From: CAYRSS01 sp964426945
GTDB taxonomy: Bacteria; Planctomycetota; Phycisphaerae; UBA1845
Reading direction: 5' to 3'
Assembly (NCBI GenBank): GCA_964426945.1
Contig: CAYRSS010000009.1
Location: 1 to 64,000, forward strand
Length of the DNA: 64,000 bases
Made by a program: the position numbers and the translations under genes. This document shows positions 26,070 to 35,597 of this stretch, piece by piece. The notes under the pieces were generated by a model, which was given only the letters and a program-made list of their open reading frames with translations, searched no databases and had not been told where the DNA came from. Every line of letters starts with the position of its first letter. Positions within the stretch are counted from its first letter, which is position 1.

Positions 26070-26441
26070 TCAGGCGGTTACGTCGAGCCGCGCGCCACGA
26101 TCCTCATCGCGCGCCGCGTCCGGCCCGGGGGGCGGACGAGCGCCCTCCTCCTTCTCATGCAGCCGGTCAACCAGGGTGCGCGGCGAATCGAGGCGAGACG
26201 ACGGCGGCTCGCGCGGGACGGTGGATCCGGCGCGACGCGACTCGCGGTCGAGCGGCCCGGATTCCGCGCCCTCGCGTTCGAGCGCCTGAACGGCGCCGCC
26301 CCGCGACGCCTCCTCCTCGCGCTGCGCGAGCGGAATCGGCACCTGAATACCGAAGCGGGAATCGTGGTCGTGGTCGCGGCGGGCGGCGCCGGCAGCGCGC
26401 ACGGAACTGCCCAGACCGACGGCATTGACGAGCCCGATCAT
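26070..26441 (-). CDS. Small charged hypothetical protein
   Basis: 123 residues, ATG preceded by GGGAAGGG. The N-terminus is MIGLVNAVGLGSSVRAAGAA, the body is rich in Arg, Glu and Asp with no predicted fold, and it ends LDVTA. From memory, small planctomycete proteins often share this design (short hydrophobic start, charged disordered middle, [RK]-[IL]-D-[VL]-x-A end), which is why I prefer it over the overlapping plus-strand frame. Function unknown. Real-gene status is moderately supported only. Confidence 0.45.
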   Translation of the reverse strand: MIGLVNAVGLGSSVRAAGAARRDHDHDSRFGIQVPIPLAQREEEASRGGAVQALEREGAESGPLDRESRRAGSTVPREPPSSRLDSPRTLVDRLHEKEEGARPPPGPDAARDEDRGARLDVTA

Positions 26442-26732
26442 GGCCCTTCCCTTTCCCCCGAGGAAGCCAGGAGTCGATCACGCCGCCGCGCCCTTTGGAT
26501 GTGGCCGATCGCCTGCGAACAGGAAGTCGGTCGAGTGAATCGTACAATATCCGCCCCACGATGCCGCCGCGTCATGCTGCCGATCGTACGCGGGTTGCCA
26601 AAGGGTTTCCGGACCCCCCGCCAGCGGCTTGCAGGCCGTGGATCGCCGATCTACCCTTCAGAAACCCGGTCCGGTCAGGGCGGCACGGAGGACGCATCCG
26701 GCCGGGCGACCCCACGCGAGAGGAGAACTGAC

Positions 26733-28409
26733 ATGCCATCCGCACCCCGACCGCGTCCAACTGCCACACGCCCCGGTGTCCGGACCCTCGCGGGCATGCT
26801 GGCTTGCCTCGCCGCTGCCGGCGCCGCCGACCGAGCTGCGGCTTGCGGCGGATTCTTCTGCCAGCTTGTGCCGGTTGTGCAGGCGGGCGAGCAGATCATC
26901 TTCCACCAGCAGGGCGAAACCGTGACCGCCGTCGTGCTGATCCAGTACACCGGCGACGCGGAGGATTTCTCGTGGGTGGTGCCAGTGCCGGGCCGACCTT
27001 CGCTCTCGACCGGGAGCGCGGCGGTATTCACGTCGCTGGAACTGGCCACGCGTCCGCAGTTCAACCTCAAGGTCAACGGGGCTCCCTGCCCCCTGGCGTT
27101 CGACAACGACAACGCATTCGTCAACGCACCCTCTGAGTCAGACGGAACGGGCGGTGGCGTGGACGTGCTCGAAGAATTGCCCGTCGGCCCGTATGACGTG
27201 CGAATCGTGACCGGCGAGGATCCGGACGCGATGGCCGCCTGGCTCGAGTCGAACGGTTATGATCTCACGGACCGCGGCCGCGACCTCATCGCGCCCTACG
27301 TCGAACTCGGCATGAACTTCGTCGCGCTCCGCCTTCAGAAGGACAAGGGGGTAGGCGACATTCGCCCGCTGATCATGCGCTATCAGACGCAGGACCCCAT
27401 GGTGCCCATCCGGCTGACCGCAGTCGCGGCGCAGCCGGACATGGGTGTCCTGGTGTGGCTGCTCGGTGACGCCAGGGCGGTCCCGCTCAACTACCTGCAC
27501 GTGACGCCGAACTACACACGCGTGGACTGGTTCAGCGGCCCCTTCACGGCCTACGCCAGCTACCAGCGGCTGATCACCGAGGCGATGGACGAGGCCGGCG
27601 GGCAGGGGTTTGCCACCGATTTCGCCGGGCGTGGCTTCGACTTCGAGTCGGCGCTGCCGTCGCTGGCTGCGTACGGCGACGAACTGCAGCGCATTAACGG
27701 ATCGGTGAACAGCGCGCTTGTCGTCGCGGCCTTCGCCGGGAGCTTCGTCTACCCGCAGGAGCAGGTGCAGGAAATCCTGCGCAGGGCCCTGCCGCTCCCC
27801 GAGGGGGTGGATGAGTCGGCCTACCTTGACGCCGCTGCACTGTCGCAGCTCTTCCCCGCGGCGGAGATCGACGAGGCGCGCGTCGCGATGATCACCGCGA
27901 TCAACGTCGAGATCATTGAGCCACTGGTCGCCACGCTGGTGGTCTTCGATAACGACCCCTATCTAACGCGGCTCTACACCACGCTCTCGCCCGAGGAGAT
28001 GACGGTCGATCCGGTATTCGCATTCAACCCAGATCTCGACCCGCAGCCCGCCACTCGCGAGGCCACGCTCGACGTAGCATGCACCGGCGGCGTGACGCGC
28101 TGGTCGCTGACGCTCGGCGCCGGCACCGGCCGGGACGGTGAACGGGTCATCGAGGGCGTCGGGCCGCTGCCCGGCATCCAGGCCTCCACGCCGGTCATCG
28201 AGCAATCCAGCGTCTCGCTCACCGAGGCGGTCGGCCGCACCGGCAAGGGGCTTGTCCGTACGCGCAACAACTTTGAGACAGCAAGCGTCGGCGATGATCC
28301 CGGCGTCGGATTCGGCGCAGTGTGCGGCACGGGCTCGGCCTGCGGGGCGGGGGCGTCGATGGCGGTCCTCGCCGCGATGGTCGGGCTGATGCGGCTTCGC
28401 AGGCACTAA
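26733..28409 (+). CDS. DUF2330 secreted protein
   Basis: 558 residues. The signal peptide (TLAGMLACLAAAGAADRAAA) is followed directly by CGGFFC and then VQAGEQIIF, the hallmark start of DUF2330 proteins, and FSWVVPVPGRP. The C-terminus has a short hydrophobic helix and basic end (ACGAGASMAVLAAMVGLMRL, RRH) resembling a MYXO-CTERM or other sorting tail. AGGAGA lies 8 nt upstream of ATG 26733; the same frame is open back to 26157, but that part is arginine-rich and has no signal peptide. Function unknown; such proteins are common in planctomycetes and myxobacteria. Confidence 0.88.
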   Translation: MPSAPRPRPTATRPGVRTLAGMLACLAAAGAADRAAACGGFFCQLVPVVQAGEQIIFHQQGETVTAVVLIQYTGDAEDFSWVVPVPGRPSLSTGSAAVFTSLELATRPQFNLKVNGAPCPLAFDNDNAFVNAPSESDGTGGGVDVLEELPVGPYDVRIVTGEDPDAMAAWLESNGYDLTDRGRDLIAPYVELGMNFVALRLQKDKGVGDIRPLIMRYQTQDPMVPIRLTAVAAQPDMGVLVWLLGDARAVPLNYLHVTPNYTRVDWFSGPFTAYASYQRLITEAMDEAGGQGFATDFAGRGFDFESALPSLAAYGDELQRINGSVNSALVVAAFAGSFVYPQEQVQEILRRALPLPEGVDESAYLDAAALSQLFPAAEIDEARVAMITAINVEIIEPLVATLVVFDNDPYLTRLYTTLSPEEMTVDPVFAFNPDLDPQPATREATLDVACTGGVTRWSLTLGAGTGRDGERVIEGVGPLPGIQASTPVIEQSSVSLTEAVGRTGKGLVRTRNNFETASVGDDPGVGFGAVCGTGSACGAGASMAVLAAMVGLMRLRRH

Positions 28410-28433
28410 GTCCCGCGGAAGGAGTTGATCGCG

Positions 28434-29597
28434 ATGAACGCGCCCGGCGGACAGGCCGAGCCGCGGGGCAGCATCCCCTTTCCCTCCGGGCAGCAGGGCT
28501 TCGACCTGTCTCGCCTTGATTACGACCTGCCTGAGGAACTCATCGCCCAACACCCGGCCGCCCGTCGGGAGGATTCGCGCCTCCTGGTGGTGTGCCCGAC
28601 GCTTGAGCGGGTTGAAGACAGCGTCGTTTGCGACTTCCCCCGAATCCTGAGCCCCGGCGACCTGCTGGTGCTCAACGACACGAAGGTGGTGCCGGCACGG
28701 TTCTTCGCCCGCCGCGCGACCGGCGGACTGATCGAGGGGCTGTTCATCGAGGAGGACCAGCCCGGCCGGTGGCGCGCCATGCTCAAGCGCTCGCGGCGAC
28801 TTCGGCCCGGCGAATCGCTCCAACTCGTACGCGGAGCCGCGGACATCTCGAACGACGCCGGGGACGAGAAGCTGCGCGTGGAACGCGCGCTCGACGACGG
28901 CCAGTGGCTGCTCCACTGCGAATCCGGCGCTCCGGCATCGGAGGTGCTCGATCGCTACGGCCGAACGCCGCTGCCTCCCTACATCTGCCGAGGCGACGCA
29001 GACACCGAGGCCGATCTGGAGGACCGCCCGCGTTACCAGACGGTCTACGCGAAGACGCCCGGCGCGGTCGCCGCGCCGACGGCCGGTCTGCACCTCTCGC
29101 CGCGGCTGCTGGCGGAGCTCACCGAGCGCGGCGTGCCGCAGGCGTTCGTCACGTTGCATGTCGGGCTCGGGACGTTCAACCCGATCGCGGCCGATACGCT
29201 CGAAGCTCACGTGATGCACACGGAACGGTTCGTGCTGCCGGTTGAGACGCGCGACGCCATCGCGGCGTGCCGCGAGCGAGGCGGCCGGGTGGTTGCCGTA
29301 GGGACCACGACCGTCCGCGTGCTGGAGTCCTGTGCGACGCGCGACGGCCACGTTGAAGCGCGCGCGGGCGTCACGGACATCTTCATTTATCCGCCCTATC
29401 GGTTCGCTGTGGTGGACTCGCTGCTGACCAACTTCCACCTGCCCCGCAGCACGCTGCTTGCCCTGGTGATGGCGCTGGCCGGCGAGTCGCTGACGCGCAG
29501 CGCCTACGCACACGCCGTCCGCGAACGATACCGGTTCTTCAGCTACGGCGATGCGATGTTCATCGCGCCGCGACGCAGGCCGGTCGGCCCGCACTGA
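28434..29597 (+). CDS. queA: tRNA preQ1(34) S-adenosylmethionine ribosyltransferase-isomerase
   Basis: 387 residues. Transfers and isomerises the ribosyl part of SAM onto preQ1 in tRNA to make epoxyqueuosine. Characteristic motifs: YDLPEELIAQHPAARREDSR near the start, VLNDTKVVPARFF, GRTPLPPYI, RYQTVYAKTPGAVAAPTAGL, HVGLGTFNP and TNFHLPRSTL near the end. GGAAGGAG ends 9 nt before ATG 28434; a TTG at 28425 abuts that site. It lies 24 bp after the DUF2330 gene. No other queuosine gene (tgt, queG) is in the window. Confidence 0.97.
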   Translation: MNAPGGQAEPRGSIPFPSGQQGFDLSRLDYDLPEELIAQHPAARREDSRLLVVCPTLERVEDSVVCDFPRILSPGDLLVLNDTKVVPARFFARRATGGLIEGLFIEEDQPGRWRAMLKRSRRLRPGESLQLVRGAADISNDAGDEKLRVERALDDGQWLLHCESGAPASEVLDRYGRTPLPPYICRGDADTEADLEDRPRYQTVYAKTPGAVAAPTAGLHLSPRLLAELTERGVPQAFVTLHVGLGTFNPIAADTLEAHVMHTERFVLPVETRDAIAACRERGGRVVAVGTTTVRVLESCATRDGHVEARAGVTDIFIYPPYRFAVVDSLLTNFHLPRSTLLALVMALAGESLTRSAYAHAVRERYRFFSYGDAMFIAPRRRPVGPH

Positions 29598-29750
29598 GCG
29601 AGCCGACGGCTTCCCGGGTGGCCGGCGCCCGCCTCGGGCCGCCATGCGCCTTCCATTCTCGGACCCCCCTCTCCCCCTCAAGCAGCAGGGCGCCAAGACC
29701 GCTAATTTCCGAGGGCGCCGGTACGCGCCGCCGCTTATGGGGACCTGGCT

Positions 29751-30521
29751 TTGCCGACCGCGCACGCACGGCCGACTACCGAGGTGCTGACCGTTCTCGA
29801 GTCGGCCTGCGCCCGCAACGCGCCGCTGGAAATCCACGCCCTGCAGGCCGATCACCAGGTGGCGGTCTTTCGCAGCCGCGCGATCCATCTCGATGCGGCG
29901 GGCGAGAGGCTGCTCGTCGACCGGCCGCTCGCAGCGAATGGCTCAGCCCGGCTGACCGTCGGCGAAGCAGTGAGCGTGTACGTCCAGCTGGAGGGTCGCC
30001 GGCTGGAGTTCCGCACCGCGCTGCTCGAGCCGGCCGTGACGGTGCAACTGAACGCGGAGATGCGTATCCGCGGCGCAGCCGTGCGGCTGCCGGACGCTAT
30101 CCGAGAGGGTCAGCGCCGCGAGCACTTTCGCCTCGCAATAGCAGGCGAGACGCTGACCGCGCTGGTGTCGCCCTGCGTCGCGGAGGCGCTGGCCTGCGAC
30201 GCGAAGTTCCCCGCGGTGAAATGTGCGGTGATGAACGTGTCGAACGGCGGGCTGCTGATCACCGCCCCCGCCGCGCTGGCCGAGTTTCTCGGGCCTCGGC
30301 AGCGGCTCTTCACGCTGCTGCCCATTGAGGTGGACGCCAAGCGCGTCGAGATCAACGCGCTCTGCGAAGTGCGGCACGTGATGAAGCTGCAGGAACGGCT
30401 GACCAATCGTGTCGGGCTGGCGTTTGTGCCGTGGCCGGGAATCGACCCGGCAGTCATGCAGCGCCTGCTCACGCGCTACATTGTGGACCTTGAACGCAAG
30501 ATGCTCCGTCGCAGGAAGTGA
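29751..30521 (+). CDS. PilZ-domain protein 1 (YcgR-like)
   Basis: 256 residues with a TTG start (no in-frame ATG fits; GGGGACC lies just upstream). The N-terminal ~110 residues form a YcgR-N-like beta domain. The PilZ domain follows, with the c-di-GMP-binding R-x-x-x-R element in GQRREHFRL and N-x-S-x-x-G in VMNVSNGGLLI. It should bind cyclic di-GMP and change partner interactions, often at the flagellar motor or secretion machinery. It is the first of three PilZ genes in a row, separated from the next by 3 bp. Confidence 0.8.
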   Translation: MPTAHARPTTEVLTVLESACARNAPLEIHALQADHQVAVFRSRAIHLDAAGERLLVDRPLAANGSARLTVGEAVSVYVQLEGRRLEFRTALLEPAVTVQLNAEMRIRGAAVRLPDAIREGQRREHFRLAIAGETLTALVSPCVAEALACDAKFPAVKCAVMNVSNGGLLITAPAALAEFLGPRQRLFTLLPIEVDAKRVEINALCEVRHVMKLQERLTNRVGLAFVPWPGIDPAVMQRLLTRYIVDLERKMLRRRK

Positions 30522-30524
30522 AAC

Positions 30525-31238
30525 ATGACTCGTGCTCTGGAAAAGACAACGCCCTCGGTGTTGCCCATCCTTCCCGCGGCTGCGCAGGCTGCCCTGGTCG
30601 ACGCCGTGCGGCGGCAGGCGATGGTGCGGCTGCAGTCGTGCGAGAAACCCGTTCGCGGCGCCGTGCACATGCGGCTGTCCGCCCTCGACGATCGCGGACT
30701 GCGCGGCGTCGTTCGCCTGTGTGACGAGTCGGATCGTGAGACTCTAGGCGCCCCCAAGCTGGCCGCGGTCCTCAACCTGGACGACTGTACCTACTCGTTC
30801 ACCACGCACTGCGACGAACTGCAGATCGACGGGCTCGAAGCGGCCGTCGTCCTGGCGCCGCCGGCCGCCGTGCACACCGTCCAGCGCCGCCGCAGCCGCC
30901 GCTACCGACTCCAGCGGCCGAGCACGATCCTGATCTTCGCCGATCAGGAAGGTACCGCCGGGCCGTACGAGGCGGTCGTGCTCAATCTGAGCCTCGGCGG
31001 GCTCGCCTGCCGGACTTCGCAGTTCGTCGGATCGCTGCTGTCACGGGGCACTATCGTCAAGCTCGATCTCACGCCGTCGCAGCCGACCCCGGCGACGGCT
31101 TTGACCGCGCGCGTCGTGGGCCTGGTCCCCGGCGGCAGCGACAACACCACGATCGTCAATCTTGAGTTTGTCGAATCCGAGGCGGCGCAGTCCGCCCTGT
31201 TGCGCGGCCTGATCGATGACATCTCCCAGGCAAGCTAG
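30525..31238 (+). CDS. PilZ-domain protein 2
   Basis: 237 residues. The N-terminal half is a divergent beta domain; the PilZ motif residues are RRRSRRYRLQ (R-x-x-x-R) and NLSLGGLAC (N-x-S-x-x-G), both intact. Start ATG is 3 bp after the previous stop, with GGAAG in the end of the preceding gene. Sequence similarity to its two neighbours is low apart from the motifs, so the paralogues are old or have separate targets. Confidence 0.82.
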   Translation: MTRALEKTTPSVLPILPAAAQAALVDAVRRQAMVRLQSCEKPVRGAVHMRLSALDDRGLRGVVRLCDESDRETLGAPKLAAVLNLDDCTYSFTTHCDELQIDGLEAAVVLAPPAAVHTVQRRRSRRYRLQRPSTILIFADQEGTAGPYEAVVLNLSLGGLACRTSQFVGSLLSRGTIVKLDLTPSQPTPATALTARVVGLVPGGSDNTTIVNLEFVESEAAQSALLRGLIDDISQAS

Positions 31239-31248
31239 GAAGGCCACC

Positions 31249-31986
31249 ATGACCAGAATGATGCAGCTTACCGACAAGCGAACCCGCGACCTGCTCACCG
31301 ACTCGATCGAGAAGCAGGCGCAGATCAGCGTCACGCATCGGTTCCCCGACGGCTGGCGCCAGTTTCGCTCGGCGTTTGTGACCTGCCTTCCCGACGAGGA
31401 GAAGATCCTGATCGCCACGCCGGTGGTGCAGGATGAACACACGCCGTCCCCGCCTGCCGTCGGATCGGTGCTGGGTATCAGCTTCCGTGTCGGCCACAAG
31501 AAGTGCATGTTCGAAACGACGCGTGTGCCGCATGCGGGCGAAACGGACGAAGCCATCGCCATCCGCTGGCCGGCGGAGTTGCAGCAGCTTCAGCGCCGGG
31601 CGTACGAGCGTTCCGCTCCCCCGCAGGGATCCATTGTCTCGGTGAAGTTCTTTCGAACGGCGCCGGAGCCCGCAACCCCGGCACGCGAAACCCGCTATGG
31701 CGAACTCGAGGATCTTTCCGCTGGCGGGATCCGCGTCAACGCCGCCAACGCGGACGGGCTGACGATCGGCCACACCTTCGAGTGCCTGTTTGCGCCGCGC
31801 CCGGGGGCCGCCCCGATCTGCTGCGAAGTGGTGCTCAAACACCGTGAAGCGGCCGAGCGCGGACGTGCCTCACTGGGTTTCCAGTTCATCGGGCTGGAGA
31901 CCTCGAATGAAGGTCGCGAAACGCTCACCCGCCTGGCGCGCATCGCCAGCGAATTCCAACGAGCCACTCCCTTGGGCAAGCGCTGA
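31249..31986 (+). CDS. PilZ-domain protein 3
   Basis: 245 residues. The C-terminal PilZ domain carries QRRAYERS (R-x-x-x-R) and LEDLSAGGIRV (D-x-S-x-x-G), both intact, after an N-terminal YcgR-like domain (SVTHRFPDGWRQFRSAFVTC). ATG 31249 is chosen because AGGAAGG sits 5 nt upstream and follows the previous stop; an upstream in-frame start would overlap the previous gene by 23 bp. Converges with the gamma-glutamyltransferase gene 17 bp away. Confidence 0.82.
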   Translation: MTRMMQLTDKRTRDLLTDSIEKQAQISVTHRFPDGWRQFRSAFVTCLPDEEKILIATPVVQDEHTPSPPAVGSVLGISFRVGHKKCMFETTRVPHAGETDEAIAIRWPAELQQLQRRAYERSAPPQGSIVSVKFFRTAPEPATPARETRYGELEDLSAGGIRVNAANADGLTIGHTFECLFAPRPGAAPICCEVVLKHREAAERGRASLGFQFIGLETSNEGRETLTRLARIASEFQRATPLGKR

Positions 31987-32003
31987 TCCGGCCGCCCCGG
32001 CGG

Positions 32004-33713
32004 TCAATACCCGGCGGCCTGGCCATCCTTGCGCGACTCGGACGCGCCGATGTATACATCGCGCTCCGCGTCGTACATGATCGCCTGGTAGCCGCCGAAA
32101 CCGTCCACCTCGAAGCGGACGTCATGCCCGCGCTTGCTCAGGATCAGCCGGGCTTCGGCGTCGATGCCTGACTCCAGCGCCACGTACCCCCCGTCCGTCA
32201 TTTCATGCCCGGTTGATTCCGACGAGCCGACGTGGTGAAACCTTGCCGCGTCGCCGGCCTCCTGAAGGTTCATGCCGAAGTCGATCAGGTTGCACAGCAC
32301 CTGCACATGCCCCTGGGGCTGCATGTCGCCGCCCATGACGCCGAAGCTGAGCCAGGGCTTGCCGCCGCGCGTGACGAATCCGGGGATGATCGTGTGGAAC
32401 GGCCGCTTGCCGGGCGCGTAGGCATTGGGATGCGAGGGGTCAAGAGAGAACAGCTCACCGCGGTTCTGGAAGCAGAAGCCCAATCCGTCGGGCACGAGTC
32501 CCGATCCGAAGCCGCGATAATTGCTCTGAATGAGCGAGACCATATTGCGATCGCGGTCCGCGACGGTCAGGTAGATCGTATCGCTGCGAAAGGCCGACGG
32601 ATCGCCGGGGGCGATGCGCTTCGTCGCCCGGACGGCGTTCAGCAGCGACCGACGCTGCGCGGCGTAGGCCTTGGAGCGCAGCCCCTCCAGCGGAATCTTT
32701 GAAAACTCGGGATCGGCGTAGAACCGGGCCACGTCCTCGTAGACAATCTTCTTGGCCTCGATCAGGTGGTGCAGATACACGCCGCTGTTGTGGCCCATCG
32801 ACGCGAGGTCGTACCCCTCGAGGATGTTCAGTATCTGAAGCACGGCCATTCCTTGGCCGTTGGGCGGCAGCTCCCACACGTCGTAACCACGATACCTGGT
32901 CGAGACCGGGTCGACCCACGTCGACGTGTGGGCAGCAAAGTCTTCGAGCCGGAGATAGCAGCCCGTCCGCTCGCAGAAGGCAGACATCGTCGCCGCCAGT
33001 TCACCCCGGTAAAACACATCGCGGCCCTTCGCGGCCAGCGCCTCGTAAGTTCGCGCGAGGTCCGGGTTCCTGAAGCGGTCCCCCTTCCCCGGCGCCTTGC
33101 CGTCCGGAAGGTACGTCGCCGCGAAGTTGGGATACTCCTTGCGCATCGGGCCGCCGATCGCCCAATAGTGTGCGATCAGCTCGGACACCGGGAATCCGTC
33201 CTTCGCGTAGCCGATGGCAGGCGCGAGCACATCCGCCATCGACAGGCGCCCGAACCGTCCGTGCAGCTCGAACCACCCGTCCACGCAGCCGGGCACGCTG
33301 ACCGGCAGCGGCCCGTAGGGCGGGATTTCGCTCAATCCCTGCCCCTTGAGCATCTCGATCGTGAGCCCCTGGGGGCTGCGCCCGCTGGCGTTAAGGCCGA
33401 ACAGTTTGCCTTCGCGGGCGTCCCAGATGATCGCAAAGAGATCGCCGCCGATCCCGCAGCCGGTGGGCTCCATGAGTCCCAGCGCTGCGTTGGCGGCGAT
33501 GGCCGCGTCGACGGCCGATCCGCCCCGCCGGAGGATGTCGATCGCAATCTGCGTCGCCAGTGGTTGGCTGGTGCAGGCCATGCCGCCAGATGCAATCACC
33601 TCGGAACGGGTGGCGAACTGTCGGCCGGTCATGCGGTCGCCCCCGCGTGCAGGCACGGCGAAGCTCAGCACGGCCAGCAGCAGGATCGAGGCACAAAAGG
33701 CAAAGACATGCAT
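32004..33713 (-). CDS. ggt: Gamma-glutamyltransferase
   Basis: 569 residues with a signal peptide (FAFCASILLLAVLSFAVPAR), so exported. Splits glutathione and other gamma-glutamyl compounds after self-cleavage into two subunits. The maturation site and nucleophile is Thr379 in SDTIYLTVADRD; upstream are ASGGMACTSQPLA and GGSAVDAAIAANAALG, downstream FGVMGGDMQPQGHVQ. GGGAG lies 8 nt upstream of ATG 33713. The DTIYL form of the nucleophile segment is the YwrD-like subtype, in which substrate preference is less certain than for E. coli GGT. Confidence 0.93.
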   Translation of the reverse strand: MHVFAFCASILLLAVLSFAVPARGGDRMTGRQFATRSEVIASGGMACTSQPLATQIAIDILRRGGSAVDAAIAANAALGLMEPTGCGIGGDLFAIIWDAREGKLFGLNASGRSPQGLTIEMLKGQGLSEIPPYGPLPVSVPGCVDGWFELHGRFGRLSMADVLAPAIGYAKDGFPVSELIAHYWAIGGPMRKEYPNFAATYLPDGKAPGKGDRFRNPDLARTYEALAAKGRDVFYRGELAATMSAFCERTGCYLRLEDFAAHTSTWVDPVSTRYRGYDVWELPPNGQGMAVLQILNILEGYDLASMGHNSGVYLHHLIEAKKIVYEDVARFYADPEFSKIPLEGLRSKAYAAQRRSLLNAVRATKRIAPGDPSAFRSDTIYLTVADRDRNMVSLIQSNYRGFGSGLVPDGLGFCFQNRGELFSLDPSHPNAYAPGKRPFHTIIPGFVTRGGKPWLSFGVMGGDMQPQGHVQVLCNLIDFGMNLQEAGDAARFHHVGSSESTGHEMTDGGYVALESGIDAEARLILSKRGHDVRFEVDGFGGYQAIMYDAERDVYIGASESRKDGQAAGY

Positions 33714-33897
33714 GGCGGATTCTCCCGGTTACTCCGGCCGGTGCGGCCGCGTTGTGCCCGGCATGGTGCCCGGATGTTCAGGAGGTCGCAAGCGCACGGG
33801 GGCGTGCATCGCCGTCCCCGCAGTTGCTCCGCCCCAGCCGAATCCGAGCTCGATTCGCTATACTGAACCTCGCCACGATACGCCTTGGAGGGGCGGG

Positions 33898-34491
33898 ATG
33901 CCGTCGGGTGAACTGATCGGAGCCATGATTGGAGCAGGTGTCGCCGCAGGGTGCACAGCCGCCGCGGTCGTGCTCCTCGTCTCGCAGCGGCGGCAACGCA
34001 GCGCCGACCTTGCCGCCCGCCGGGTGGATCTGCACGCCCGTTGGCTCGCGGCGCGACTGGCACTGTCCCGCGAGTCCGCGTCGTTTGTCACGGCGTTCCG
34101 GCTGCTCGCTGTCGAACCGCGCAAGTCGGCCGCGTTTGCCCTGCGGCTGGAGGAAGCGCAGCGGATTCGCGGCCGCTGGCATGAGGCCGTCGCTTCACTC
34201 GATCGCGCCGAGGCCGAGCTTGTGGCCTGGTGCGACGCCGCGATGACGGGGGAGGAGCTGCGCCGAATTCCTCGACCCGGTCTCTCCGACCTGCGCCGCG
34301 CCGTGCACGGGCACGAGACAGACACCGATGAGCTGATCACACGCCTCGCGGAGCAGGACCGATCGGCCATTGCTGCGGTCGAGCGTCGTACGCGGACGCT
34401 GCTCTCGGGATCCTCGCGATGGAAGCGATCGGTGAGTGCCGCCATGTGGCACCTGGGCGATCTGTTCGACCCGCCCGGCGAATCGCGCTGA
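33898..34491 (+). CDS. Membrane-anchored hypothetical protein
   Basis: 197 residues. A single N-terminal helix (LIGAMIGAGVAAGCTAAAVV) is followed by a long, arginine/alanine-rich cytoplasmic helical region, giving a tail-in topology like small coiled-coil membrane proteins. GGAGGGG stands directly upstream of ATG 33898; the frame is open much further upstream (to 33346) but overlaps ggt on the opposite strand and has no such site. No family is recognised. It converges with the regulator gene, with only 5 bp between the stops. Confidence 0.65.
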   Translation: MPSGELIGAMIGAGVAAGCTAAAVVLLVSQRRQRSADLAARRVDLHARWLAARLALSRESASFVTAFRLLAVEPRKSAAFALRLEEAQRIRGRWHEAVASLDRAEAELVAWCDAAMTGEELRRIPRPGLSDLRRAVHGHETDTDELITRLAEQDRSAIAAVERRTRTLLSGSSRWKRSVSAAMWHLGDLFDPPGESR

Positions 34492-34496
34492 TTGGC

Positions 34497-35597
34497 TCAG
34501 CGCACCGGCGCGGTCGAGCCGCGAACCACCAGTTCCGTCGGCAGCACGACAGACTCAAGCCTGCGGCTATGCGACAGGATGGCCGCACGGAGCCGCGTGA
34601 ACGCCTCTGCACCCATCGCTGCCAGCGGCTGGCGCACCGTCGTCAACGGCGGATCCAGCAGCGGCGCAGAAACCGGATCATCAAAACCGATGATCGACAC
34701 GTCACGCGGCACGCTCAACCCGCAGGACCGCACGATCTGTATCGCCGCCAGCGAGAGAAAAAAGCCCCCCGCCAGCACCGCCGTGGGCGCCGGCGAGCAC
34801 GCAAAGCGACGCGCGAGTGCCTGCGCTGTCGGCTCATCGATGGAACAACTGTCCGCTGATTCGAGTACCTCGGCCTCGCGTACGCCCAGTTCGTACAACG
34901 CGGCCCGGGCACCATCGGCGCGGTCGCGGGAGTTGCTCAGGTGCGTCGGTCCCGCCAGCACGATGATGCGCCGATGCCCCAGCGCGACCAGGTGGCGGAC
35001 CGCCTGTCGGGCTCCGTCGGCGTTGTCGCTGTCCACGCTGGCGACACTTCGCCCCGGCAGGGAGCCGCCCAGGACGATAAGCGGCACGCGCGCGGCAAGC
35101 CGCTCGACGCTCTGGCGGGCCTCCAGAGACGGGTGAATCGCCACCACGCCGGTCCGGTCGCCATCGCGCGAGGCGCGCAGGGCGAAGCGGTCGAGCAGGA
35201 AGAACTCGGTCTGATCCTCGACCTCCGCCGCGCGGCGTCGCAATCCCTCGATCACGCTGCTGTGGTAGAAGTCGTTGATGTTGACGCACGGATCGAGCAC
35301 GAGGCCGATCGCCAGGTTGGTGGCGCCACCGACGAGTCGCAGGTCGTCGGTTACAAACGTCCCGCGCCCGACCTCACGGCGCACGAGCCCCTCAAGCACC
35401 AACCCCTCCAGCGCCTTGTGCGCCGTGAGCAGGCTGACCTCCATCAGCTCGCCCAGTGTCTTGGTAGGTGGAAGCTTGGAACCTGCGGGCAGGTGACCCT
35501 GACGGATCGCCTCGGCGAGAATCTGCTGAGCCTGGACATACTTGGGGGTTCCGGCGTGTGCCTCCACGCGCCGCAGGGTGTGTCCGTTGAGAAGCAT
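34497..35597 (-). CDS. GntR/LacI hybrid transcriptional regulator (AraR-like)
   Basis: 366 residues. Residues ~15-80 are a winged helix of GntR type (PKYVQAQQILAEAIRQGHLP, then GELMEVSLLTAHKALEGL and REVGRGTFV); the rest is a periplasmic-binding-protein-like sensor of LacI type (IGLVLDPCVN, HLVALGHRRIIVLAGP, DVSIIGFDDPVSAPLLDPPL, TTVRQPLAAMG). AraR is the model for this domain order, so a sugar ligand is likely. ATG 35597 precedes MLLNGHTLRR; the upstream extension to 35690 lacks likeness. No sugar operon lies beside it, so targets are elsewhere. Confidence 0.9.
   Translation of the reverse strand: MLLNGHTLRRVEAHAGTPKYVQAQQILAEAIRQGHLPAGSKLPPTKTLGELMEVSLLTAHKALEGLVLEGLVRREVGRGTFVTDDLRLVGGATNLAIGLVLDPCVNINDFYHSSVIEGLRRRAAEVEDQTEFFLLDRFALRASRDGDRTGVVAIHPSLEARQSVERLAARVPLIVLGGSLPGRSVASVDSDNADGARQAVRHLVALGHRRIIVLAGPTHLSNSRDRADGARAALYELGVREAEVLESADSCSIDEPTAQALARRFACSPAPTAVLAGGFFLSLAAIQIVRSCGLSVPRDVSIIGFDDPVSAPLLDPPLTTVRQPLAAMGAEAFTRLRAAILSHSRRLESVVLPTELVVRGSTAPVR

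Noticed and set aside
26157..26732. Upstream in-frame extension of the DUF2330 protein
   Set aside because: It precedes the ribosome-binding site and signal peptide and is arginine-rich; ATG 26733 is the better start.
27963..29888. Long minus-strand frame (~640 codons) across the DUF2330 and queA genes
   Set aside because: Both plus-strand genes here are well supported; the minus translation has no family likeness.
33346..33897. Upstream extension of the membrane-anchored hypothetical at 33898
   Set aside because: It overlaps the gamma-glutamyltransferase gene on the other strand and lacks coding features; a strong ribosome-binding site marks 33898.
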